Source of the DNA: JAJFTV01 sp964426355 | GTDB taxonomy: Bacteria > Chloroflexota > Anaerolineae > Anaerolineales > Anaerolineaceae | Reading direction: 5' to 3' | NCBI GenBank assembly: GCA_964426355.1 | Contig: CAYRRA010000122.1 | Location: 1 to 13,137 of the forward strand | Length of the DNA: 13,137 bases | Shown: positions 6,818-13,137 of the stretch, one piece after another | Position numbering within the stretch: the stretch's first letter is position 1 | Layout of the letters: the number at the start of each line of letters is the position of its first letter | The notes under the pieces: generated by a model | What the model saw: the letters and a program-made list of their open reading frames with translations, nothing else | Told to the model about the DNA's origin: nothing | Database searches by the model: none | Program-made: the position numbers and the translations under genes

Positions 6818-9221
6818 ACGAGTGGCGGTCATTGGCGCCGGTACCATGGGAGCAGCCATCGCCGCCCACGTGGCAAACGCCGGCATGGACGTCTATCTGC
6901 TGGACATCGCGCCAAAGGAACTGTTGCCGGATGAAGCAGCCAAAGGGCTGACGTTAGAACACCCCACAGTGCGCAACCGTATTGTCACACAGGGTTGGGA
7001 ACGTTGTGTGAAAGCCCGCCCTGCCAATCTCTTTACCCAGGATATTGCCAGGCGTGTCACCCTGGGCAACCTGGAGGACAACCTTTCCTGGCTGGCGGAT
7101 GTCGATTGGATCCTCGAAGCCATTATCGAGCGTTTGGATGTGAAACAGCAGCTCATGGCACAGATTGACAGCATTCGGAAACCGGGTAGCATTGTCAGCA
7201 CCAATACTTCCGGGATTCCCATTGGAGCGATTGCTGATGGGCGTTCTGACGATTTCAAAGCCCATTTCCTCGGAACCCATCTTTTCAATCCTCCGCGTTA
7301 CTTGAGGCTTTTAGAACTGATTCCCAGCGAAATGACCGATCCCGAGGTTGTCGAAGCTATGCGGCAATTCGGTACCCGCACGTTGGGCAAAGGCGTGGTA
7401 GTGTGTAAAGATACACCCAATTTCATCGCAAACCGGGTCTTGGGGTTGCTCGGCATCTACACAATGAGTTACGCCCTCGATCATGGTTACACGGTGGAAG
7501 AGGTAGACGCCCTCACCGGTCCGGTAGTTGGCTATCCCAAAACAGCAACTTTCCGCCTCAATGACCTGGTAGGGATTGACGTCCTTGAACTTGTTACAAA
7601 AAATTTGTATAAAGCTATCCCCCATGATCCCTTTCGCGAGGTATTGAACCATGCCAAAAGCCTGGAGTTGATAGAGGCAATGGTCGCCCACAACTGGCTC
7701 GGTAACAAAACTCGCCAGGGTTTTTATAAACAAGTAGAGACGCCGGAAGGTCGCCAGTTCTGGGTTCTGGACCTGGAAACGATGGAATACCGACCACCAG
7801 AAAAACCTCAATTTGAGTCTACGGAAGAGGCAAGTGGGGCAGAGGTAGGAATGCGCATCCGGAAACTTTGCTCTGTAAACGATCGCGCCGGAAAGTTTAT
7901 TTGGGCAACGCGCTCTTTTGGCTTGAACTATGCCGCCAGTATCGTACCTGAGGTTGCCGATGCCATCACATCAATCGACAATGCCTGCAAGTGGGGTTTT
8001 GGTCATCAATTAGGTCCTTTCGAGACCTGGGATGCGCTCGGTGTAGCCGAATCGGTCTCTCGGATGGAAGCGGAAGGGACCAACGTGACACCCTGGGTCA
8101 AGGAAATGCTGGCTGCCGGTTTCACCACCTTTTATCAAAACCGCAATGGTAGGCTGCATTGCTACAGCCCCATCAGTAAGGGTTACGAACCGGTCAGCCC
8201 CGATCCGTGGGCAATCGTGATTGATGATCTCAAACAGGAAAAGAAACGTGAGATCGCTGCCAATGACAGTGCCGGCTTATTGGATTTGGGTGATGGCGTT
8301 CTATGCCTGGAGTTTCACTCCAAAGCGAATTCGCTCAACAGCTCCATATTTGAAATGTTTGCCCAGACCGCTGAAGAACTGGAGAAAAATTGGGTTGGAC
8401 TGGTCATCGGTAATCAGGGGAAACATTTTTGCGCTGGTGCCGATCTCGCTCTGTTTATCGATTTCATTGAGCGAAAAGCCTGGGATGAAATGGAAGCGCT
8501 CATCCGCAATATGCAGTCCATCTTGCTTGGTTTTCGTTATGGCAGTAAGCCAGTAGTTACTGCTCCGTTCGGAATGGTTTTGGGGGGCGGCGCGGAAGTG
8601 ATGATGGGCTCATCGGCAATTTGTGCCGCAAGCGAGTCTTACATCGGTCAGGTGGAAGCTGGGGTTGGTGTTATTCCTGCTTTGGGGGGCTGCACCGAAT
8701 TGGTTCGCCGGGTGCTTGCGCCGATAAAAAGGAGCAACCCTAATGCCAACCTGACGCCATATCTGCAAAGAATATTTGAAATGCTCGCCATGGGCAAGGT
8801 CAGTGGAAATGCCCATGAAGCCATGCAGTGGGGTTTCCTCACCCCATCGGATCGGATTGTGAAAAACGCCGATCACTTGCTTTCAGATGCAAAAAGAATG
8901 GTGTTGGATCTTGCGTCATCGGATTACCACCCGCCTACAAAAAACAAAGACGTCTGGGTGCTGGGCACATCGGGATTAGCGACCCTCAAGATGGTTATAT
9001 GGAGTTACAAAGCTGCAGGTTATCTTTCGGATCACGATGTGGTCGTATCTGAAAAAATTGCTAATGTAATCTCCGGCGGCGCACTTACCCGTCCGCAATG
9101 GGTAGACCCGGAACATCTTCTTGACCTTGAATGTGAAAATTTCCTTTCCGTATTCTCCGAACCCAAAACACTTGAACGCATCAAATATATGTATCAAACG
9201 AAAAAGGTGCTAAGAAACTAA
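6801..9221 (+). CDS. fadN: FadN-type 3-hydroxyacyl-CoA dehydrogenase / enoyl-CoA hydratase fusion
   Basis: This 806-residue bifunctional beta-oxidation enzyme hydrates 2-enoyl-CoA and oxidises L-3-hydroxyacyl-CoA with NAD. The dehydrogenase comes first: Rossmann motif VIGAGTMGAAIA (10-21), then GTHLFNPP with catalytic His160 and Glu172 twelve residues on, the same spacing as in E. coli FadB. C-terminal dehydrogenase domains fill about 200-470. A crotonase domain follows (about 495-720), with HFCAGADL (542-549), LGGGAEV ending near Glu599, and VEAGVGVIP with Glu619. The 20-residue spacing of the two glutamates equals that of classical enoyl-CoA hydratase, so both active sites look intact. This domain order is that of Bacillus FadN (YusL) and the reverse of FadB/FadJ. 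A thiolase follows directly, as in Bacillus fadNA, but no acyl-CoA dehydrogenase or acyl-CoA ligase is in the window. Chain-length preference cannot be read. Confidence 0.93.
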   Translation: MKKIIKRVAVIGAGTMGAAIAAHVANAGMDVYLLDIAPKELLPDEAAKGLTLEHPTVRNRIVTQGWERCVKARPANLFTQDIARRVTLGNLEDNLSWLADVDWILEAIIERLDVKQQLMAQIDSIRKPGSIVSTNTSGIPIGAIADGRSDDFKAHFLGTHLFNPPRYLRLLELIPSEMTDPEVVEAMRQFGTRTLGKGVVVCKDTPNFIANRVLGLLGIYTMSYALDHGYTVEEVDALTGPVVGYPKTATFRLNDLVGIDVLELVTKNLYKAIPHDPFREVLNHAKSLELIEAMVAHNWLGNKTRQGFYKQVETPEGRQFWVLDLETMEYRPPEKPQFESTEEASGAEVGMRIRKLCSVNDRAGKFIWATRSFGLNYAASIVPEVADAITSIDNACKWGFGHQLGPFETWDALGVAESVSRMEAEGTNVTPWVKEMLAAGFTTFYQNRNGRLHCYSPISKGYEPVSPDPWAIVIDDLKQEKKREIAANDSAGLLDLGDGVLCLEFHSKANSLNSSIFEMFAQTAEELEKNWVGLVIGNQGKHFCAGADLALFIDFIERKAWDEMEALIRNMQSILLGFRYGSKPVVTAPFGMVLGGGAEVMMGSSAICAASESYIGQVEAGVGVIPALGGCTELVRRVLAPIKRSNPNANLTPYLQRIFEMLAMGKVSGNAHEAMQWGFLTPSDRIVKNADHLLSDAKRMVLDLASSDYHPPTKNKDVWVLGTSGLATLKMVIWSYKAAGYLSDHDVVVSEKIANVISGGALTRPQWVDPEHLLDLECENFLSVFSEPKTLERIKYMYQTKKVLRN

Positions 9222-9224
9222 GGA
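9220..9224 (+). promoter_or_regulatory. Shine-Dalgarno site that decides the thiolase start
   Basis: AAGGA begins within the stop codon of the fusion enzyme and lies 8 bases before the ATG at 9233. An ATG at 9224 overlaps this site and is too close to use it, so 9233 is the better start. Confidence 0.7.
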
Positions 9225-9232
9225 TGAAAACC

Positions 9233-10411
9233 ATGAAAGAAGCAGTGATTATTTCCGCAGTTCGTACAGCTATTGGCAAAGCACAACGGGGAGCGCTGGT
9301 GGATGTGCGCCCCGATGAAATGGCAGCAGTGGTGTTGAAAGAAGTGTTGCAGCGCACCTCATCGGTGGCATTTGAGGACGTCGAAGATGTGATCCTGGGC
9401 TGTGCAATCCCAGAAGCAGAGCAAGGTATGAATGTTGCCCGGATTGCATCCACCCGTGCCGGGTTACCTTATACGGTCCCGGCACACACAGTAAACCGTT
9501 TTTGCTCTTCCGGTCTGCAAACAATTGCCCATGCTGCCCAGCAAATCATGGCAGGGATGGCAACCTGTGTCATTGCCGGAGGCGTCGAATCGATGAGCAT
9601 GCTCCCGATGACCGCCATCAATCTATCGCCTAACCCGTGGTTGGTAGAACACCATCCCGAAATTTATGCCAGCATGGGGCAAACCGCCGAAAATGTTGCC
9701 AAGAAGTACGGCATCACCCGCCAGGATCAGGATGCATTTGCCTACAAAAGCCACTGCAAGGCGATTGCTGCCCAGGATGCAGGTCGTTTTGAAGATGAGA
9801 TTGTTCCTCTCCAGGTAGAGCAGACCGTTCTGGTAAAAGGTAAACCTGTTACCCAGACGACGATATTCAAAGATGATGAAGGTCCCCGCAGAGACACATC
9901 GCTCGAAGCGCTGGCTAAACTCAAACCGGCATTCGCCCTGAACGGCACCGTGACAGCCGGTAACTCTTCACAGACCTCTGACGGTGCTGCCGCCGTGCTG
10001 CTCATGGAACGCACCCGGGCTGAATCCCTTGGAATCAAACCACTGGCTCGCCTCGTCGGTCACGCAGTTGCAGGCGTGCCGCCGGAGATCATGGGGATTG
10101 GTCCGGTAGCGGCGATACCCAAAGTCCTTGCCCTGACGGGTCTTTCGCTGCAAGATATTGGTCTGATCGAACTAAACGAAGCATTTGCCTCCCAATCCCT
10201 GGCAGTTATCCGGGAACTGGGATTGAACGAGGAGATCGTCAACGTCAACGGTGGGGCTATCGCCCTGGGTCATCCACTGGGCTGTACCGGGTCAAAGCTA
10301 ACCACCCAGATCATCAACGAAATGAAACGACGCAATGTTCAGTATGGAATGGTGTCGATGTGCATTGGCGGTGGAATGGGTGCGGCAGCCATTTTTGAAA
10401 ATTTGAGTTAG
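9233..10411 (+). CDS. fadA: Thiolase (acetyl-CoA C-acyltransferase), FadA type
   Basis: This 392-residue degradative-type thiolase cleaves 3-ketoacyl-CoA with CoA to acetyl-CoA and a shortened acyl-CoA; the reverse condensation is also possible. The acyl-accepting Cys91 lies in NRFCSSG. His347 in GHPLGCTG and Cys377 in MCIGGGMGAA complete the active site, and their 30-residue spacing matches the well-studied Zoogloea thiolase (His348/Cys378). The N-terminal pattern ISAVRTAIGK is typical. Length is normal and no break is seen. It starts 11 bases after the FadN-type gene, so the two form a unit like the Bacillus fadN-fadA pair. Acetoacetyl-CoA and long-chain 3-ketoacyl-CoA thiolases cannot be separated by eye; the FadN partner favours beta-oxidation. 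The ATG at 9224 would add three residues and is less likely for want of a spaced ribosome site. Confidence 0.94.
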   Translation: MKEAVIISAVRTAIGKAQRGALVDVRPDEMAAVVLKEVLQRTSSVAFEDVEDVILGCAIPEAEQGMNVARIASTRAGLPYTVPAHTVNRFCSSGLQTIAHAAQQIMAGMATCVIAGGVESMSMLPMTAINLSPNPWLVEHHPEIYASMGQTAENVAKKYGITRQDQDAFAYKSHCKAIAAQDAGRFEDEIVPLQVEQTVLVKGKPVTQTTIFKDDEGPRRDTSLEALAKLKPAFALNGTVTAGNSSQTSDGAAAVLLMERTRAESLGIKPLARLVGHAVAGVPPEIMGIGPVAAIPKVLALTGLSLQDIGLIELNEAFASQSLAVIRELGLNEEIVNVNGGAIALGHPLGCTGSKLTTQIINEMKRRNVQYGMVSMCIGGGMGAAAIFENLS

Positions 10412-10425
10412 GACTGGTTGAAAAC

Positions 10426-11484
10426 ATGATCGACTTACGCAGCGACACACTCACACTACCCTCACCGGCTATGCGCGAGGCTGCGTACGCCGCAAAAATG
10501 GGTGATGATGGCTATGGCGAGGATCCCACTGTTAATCAACTGGAATCAATTGCAGCTCAAACTACCGGTAAAGAAGCCGCCCTTTTCCTTATCAGCGGAA
10601 CGCAAGCCAACCTGGTAGCGTTACTGACCCATTGCCAGCGCGGTGATGAAATCATAGTCGGAGACCTCTCACATATCTTCGTACTCGAGGCAGGGGGGTC
10701 GGCTGCCCTGGGGGGCATCCACCCCTGCCCGGTACGCAATCAAAAGGATGGAACCCTGAGAATCGAGGATATCGAAGAGGCGATCCGACCCGTGGACAAG
10801 CATTTTGCCCGGACACGTTTGATCTGCCTTGAAAATTCACACATGTTGTGCAGCGGTAGTGTGATCTCACCGGTCTATACCGACCAGGTAGGCGATCTGG
10901 CTCGCTGCCATCACCTTGCGCTTCATCTGGATGGCGCACGTATCTTCAATGCAGCCGTAGCGTTGGGTGTGCCAGTCAAGGAGCTGACCCGTCCCGTGGA
11001 TTCAGTGATATTTTCCCTCTCCAAAGGATTGGGGGCGCCAATGGGTGCCCTGTTGTGTGGCAGCCAGACTTTTATTGATCGAGCCAGGCTGTGGCGCCAA
11101 ATGTTGGGCGGGGGAATGCACCAGGCAGGCTTGGCGGCGGCAGCCGGTATCGAGGCGCTGAGGAATTACACATCCCAACTCCGGTACGACAACACAAACG
11201 CCAGGACTTTTGCCGAGGCAATTGCCGGAATCCCTGATTTCGACCTGGATCTTGAGACGGTGCAAAGCAACATTGTCATGTGGAAGCTTAGACCAGGGAG
11301 TTACCATCCCCAGCAATTGGTGGATATTCTTGACGCCAAAGGGGTGAGGATCATGCACCTTGGTGGGCTGTTGCTACGGGCGGTAACGCACAATGGCATC
11401 AATACTACGGACATCGAGCGGGCTGTTGATGTGATTGTGAAAACAATGAATGATAAGTATCCAACTGCGAATAAGGATTTGTGA
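10426..11484 (+). CDS. ltaE: Low-specificity L-threonine aldolase
   Basis: This 352-residue PLP enzyme cleaves L-threonine, L-allo-threonine and related beta-hydroxy-alpha-amino acids to glycine and an aldehyde. It follows E. coli LtaE through most of its length: MIDLRSDT at the N-terminus, GTQANLVALL (58-67), His83 (PLP stacking), HFARTR with His126 at the same number as in LtaE, LDGAR with Asp169 and Arg171, and SLSKGLG with Lys200 as the Schiff-base lysine. LRAVTHNGI near 317-325 matches the C-terminal RLVTHLDV block. Residues 139-149 differ from LtaE (LENSHMLCSGS instead of LENTHNGKV), close to the active site. The start follows the thiolase stop by 14 bases with a loosely spaced TTAGGA. 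The end overlaps the first permease start by one base (TGATG), tying it to the transporter genes. It gives a second possible route to glycine besides the KBL-like enzyme. Confidence 0.93.
   Translation: MIDLRSDTLTLPSPAMREAAYAAKMGDDGYGEDPTVNQLESIAAQTTGKEAALFLISGTQANLVALLTHCQRGDEIIVGDLSHIFVLEAGGSAALGGIHPCPVRNQKDGTLRIEDIEEAIRPVDKHFARTRLICLENSHMLCSGSVISPVYTDQVGDLARCHHLALHLDGARIFNAAVALGVPVKELTRPVDSVIFSLSKGLGAPMGALLCGSQTFIDRARLWRQMLGGGMHQAGLAAAAGIEALRNYTSQLRYDNTNARTFAEAIAGIPDFDLDLETVQSNIVMWKLRPGSYHPQQLVDILDAKGVRIMHLGGLLLRAVTHNGINTTDIERAVDVIVKTMNDKYPTANKDL
11473..11477 (+). promoter_or_regulatory. Shine-Dalgarno site of the first permease
   Basis: AAGGA in the last codons of the threonine aldolase gene is 6 bases before the ATG at 11484 but only 3 before the in-frame GTG at 11481. 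The spacing favours the ATG, which forms a TGATG stop-start overlap. Confidence 0.65.
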
Positions 11485-12404
11485 TGCTCATCTACACAGT
11501 TCGAAGATTGCTGATGCTCATTCCTGTGCTTCTGGGTGTTACCTTGCTCACCTTTGCCATCGTCCAAATAACACCCGGCGATCCGGTGAAAATGATGCTG
11601 GGTGTTCATGCCACTCCAGAACGGATTGCTGAATTCAGGGAAGAATTGGGTTTAAACGATCCGCTTTTCGTGCAATACGGGCGCTACGTCTGGAATGCCA
11701 TGCATGGTGACCTGGGAAAGTCGATTCGCGGGCGGACGTCGGTTATGGATGAAATCCTGGCACGCTTTCCCAACACGCTTGAACTGACAATCGCATCTTT
11801 ATTAATTTCTATTCCTGGTGGAATCGCTTTAGGGATCATTGCAGCCGTTACAAAACGCAAATGGGTTGACAATGCCAGCATGACAACCGCTTTGATCGGT
11901 CTCTCCATACCGAATTTTTGGTTGGGGATCATCTTGATCATCGTATTCGGTGTCAAACTGGGCTGGGTATCGGCAATTGGCGGCGTGAAGTTTCAAGACC
12001 TGATCCTGCCTGCCTTCACACTGGCGCTTGAGCCGGCTGCAGTGCTGGCGCGTTTAACCCGTTCCAGCATTCTGGAAATCATCCGTGAAGATTACGTGCG
12101 TACTGCCCGCGCCAAGGGGCTGAACTGGAAAGAGGTCACTCGGGTTCACATCCTCCGCAATGCCTTAATCCCGGTGGTGACCGTGATCGGTCTCCAGTTT
12201 GCATCCTTGCTGGGTGGAACAGTGTTTATCGAGAACGTTTTCAGCCGTCCGGGGATTGGTCGCTTTGCCGTGAATGCCATTACAACCCGAGATTATCCTC
12301 AGATCCAGGGGGTAGTGCTGTTCATTGCCGTGGTTTATGTCATGATCAATCTGGCTGTCGACCTGGTCTATGGCATACTGGACCCCCGCATTCGCTATGA
12401 TTGA
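11484..12404 (+). CDS. Dpp/Opp-type ABC transporter permease, first subunit (DppB-like)
   Basis: This 306-residue inner-membrane subunit forms half of the translocation path. The first membrane helix (about 7-29) is followed by the family motif ITPGDPV and a long periplasmic stretch with GDLGKSI (75-81). Further hydrophobic segments lie at about 97-122, 133-157, 172-190, 229-250 and 274-297. The cytoplasmic coupling loop (EAA motif) reads EDYVRTARAKGL at 202-213 and continues to ILRNALIP; this is where the ATPase docks. The conserved IENVFSRPGIGR (249-260) is present. The length is that of a short DppB and the gene is intact. It overlaps the threonine aldolase stop by one base and is followed after 9 bases by the second permease. 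It is the natural partner of the binding protein at 28-1722, although eight enzyme genes separate them; the transported ligand is not known. Confidence 0.94.
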   Translation: MLIYTVRRLLMLIPVLLGVTLLTFAIVQITPGDPVKMMLGVHATPERIAEFREELGLNDPLFVQYGRYVWNAMHGDLGKSIRGRTSVMDEILARFPNTLELTIASLLISIPGGIALGIIAAVTKRKWVDNASMTTALIGLSIPNFWLGIILIIVFGVKLGWVSAIGGVKFQDLILPAFTLALEPAAVLARLTRSSILEIIREDYVRTARAKGLNWKEVTRVHILRNALIPVVTVIGLQFASLLGGTVFIENVFSRPGIGRFAVNAITTRDYPQIQGVVLFIAVVYVMINLAVDLVYGILDPRIRYD

Positions 12405-12413
12405 TAAAAGAAA

Positions 12414-13137
12414 ATGGAAAATGAATTGGAATCTAGAAAAGTAGATTTACAAGCCACGCAAGGCGTCACAAAAAGCGAAAACCTGTGGCGTACTGCCTGG
12501 CGTACCCTGCGCAAGAATACGGGCGGCATGGTCGGGCTGGTGGGGTTTGGACTGCTGTTACTCGTGATTGCACTGGCTCCGCTCCTTGCCCCGGCGGAAC
12601 CGATGAAGATGGACATTGACCATCGCCTGACCCCCCCCAGCCTTACGCATCTGTTCGGTACTGACGACCTGGGCAGAGATATCTTCAGTCGGGTGTTGTG
12701 GGGTGGGCGGGAATCGCTACGGGTGGCGTTGCTGGCACTAATCGTGGCTGCTGTCGGCGGGATCGCCATTGGATTGATATCCGGTTACTTTGGTGGTTGG
12801 GTGGATGGGATCATCATGCGTATCATTGATGTGATGCTGGCATTCCCTTCGATCCTGCTGGCGCTGAGCATTGTGGCGGCGTTGGGACCCAATTTAGGCA
12901 CGGTACTGATAGCCCTGGGCATCTCTGCCATCCCAGGCGTCTCCCGTTTTGTGCGCAGCACGGTGCTGGCGACCAAGAACAACGAATACGTGACCGTTGC
13001 ACAGGTGTTAGGCGCCAGCCATTTTTATATCATGTTCACCCAAATCCTGCCCAACATAATGGCGCCTTTGATCATCTACAGTACGCTGGGGCTGGGTGCC
13101 TGCATCATGGCAACATCCGGGCTGAGCTACATCGGAT
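12414..13137 (+). CDS. Dpp/Opp-type ABC transporter permease, second subunit (DppC-like), 3' end cut by window
   Basis: The first 241 residues of the second permease are present and the frame is open at the window edge. An N-terminal cytoplasmic tail of about 25-30 residues leads to WRTLRKNTGGMVGLVG and the first membrane helix (about 38-60). The DppC hallmark FGTDDLGRDIFSRV is at 81-94. More membrane segments lie at about 103-125, 137-157 and 162-176. The coupling loop is EYVTVAQVLGAS (191-202) followed by QILPN (210-214). These features separate it from the DppB subunit. By comparison with the family, roughly 40-60 residues should be missing. The start at ATG 12414 has only a weak purine run (AAAAGAAA) before it, consistent with coupling to the upstream permease. 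A C8 tract at 12631-12638 lies inside the gene, but the frame is intact as given. Confidence 0.93.
   Translation, partial: MENELESRKVDLQATQGVTKSENLWRTAWRTLRKNTGGMVGLVGFGLLLLVIALAPLLAPAEPMKMDIDHRLTPPSLTHLFGTDDLGRDIFSRVLWGGRESLRVALLALIVAAVGGIAIGLISGYFGGWVDGIIMRIIDVMLAFPSILLALSIVAALGPNLGTVLIALGISAIPGVSRFVRSTVLATKNNEYVTVAQVLGASHFYIMFTQILPNIMAPLIIYSTLGLGACIMATSGLSYIG

Noticed and set aside
7311..7811. Open frame on the - strand (166 codons) opposite the FadN-type gene
   Set aside because: It is fully contained in the dehydrogenase coding region and has no motif; the + strand protein has intact catalytic residues here.
12631..12638. C8 tract in the second permease as a phase-variation site
   Set aside because: The reading frame is intact and the tract is short. 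A single such run in a gene with many Pro codons is not good evidence for programmed slippage, though it is a place for sequencing errors.

Overview
The window reads as one continuous catabolic operon. Eleven genes lie head to tail on the + strand, with no gap longer than 44 bases and two small overlaps. I see no RNA gene, insertion sequence, CRISPR array, terminator or opposite-strand gene with credible support. The organism is a bacterium of roughly balanced G+C content. The lipoprotein signal with a Glu/Pro/Thr-rich linker on the binding protein, the KBL-like and threonine aldolase types and the general gene style recall Chloroflexota (Anaerolineae). That placement is an impression, not a demonstration.

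Layout: (1) 28-1722, lipoprotein solute-binding protein of a family 5 peptide-type (Dpp/Opp) ABC importer. (2) 1761-3725, an alpha-oxoamine synthase (glycine C-acetyltransferase/KBL type) followed by a classical short-chain dehydrogenase. (3) 3728-5230, an alpha/beta hydrolase of the tripeptidyl aminopeptidase / proline iminopeptidase type with a C-terminal membrane helix. (4) 5259-6817, an aspartate/glutamate-type racemase and an NAD(P)H-dependent FMN flavoprotein. (5) 6801-10411, a FadN-type 3-hydroxyacyl-CoA dehydrogenase/enoyl-CoA hydratase fusion and a thiolase. (6) 10426-11484, a low-specificity L-threonine aldolase. (7) 11484-13137, the two Dpp-type permeases; the second is cut by the window end. 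The ATPase subunits are not in the window and may follow.

How the genes may work together (inference): the importer genes bracket the enzymes, so the enzymes probably process what the importer brings in. A plausible scheme is uptake of a peptide-like compound, release of amino acids by the hydrolase at the inner face of the membrane, and stereochemical inversion by the racemase. Beta-hydroxy-alpha-amino acids would then be broken down by two routes: aldol cleavage to glycine plus an aldehyde (threonine aldolase), or SDR oxidation followed by CoA-dependent cleavage to glycine plus an acyl-CoA (KBL-like enzyme). The acyl-CoA could enter the FadN/thiolase steps. Each enzyme family is recognised with good confidence; the combined pathway and its substrate are unproven.
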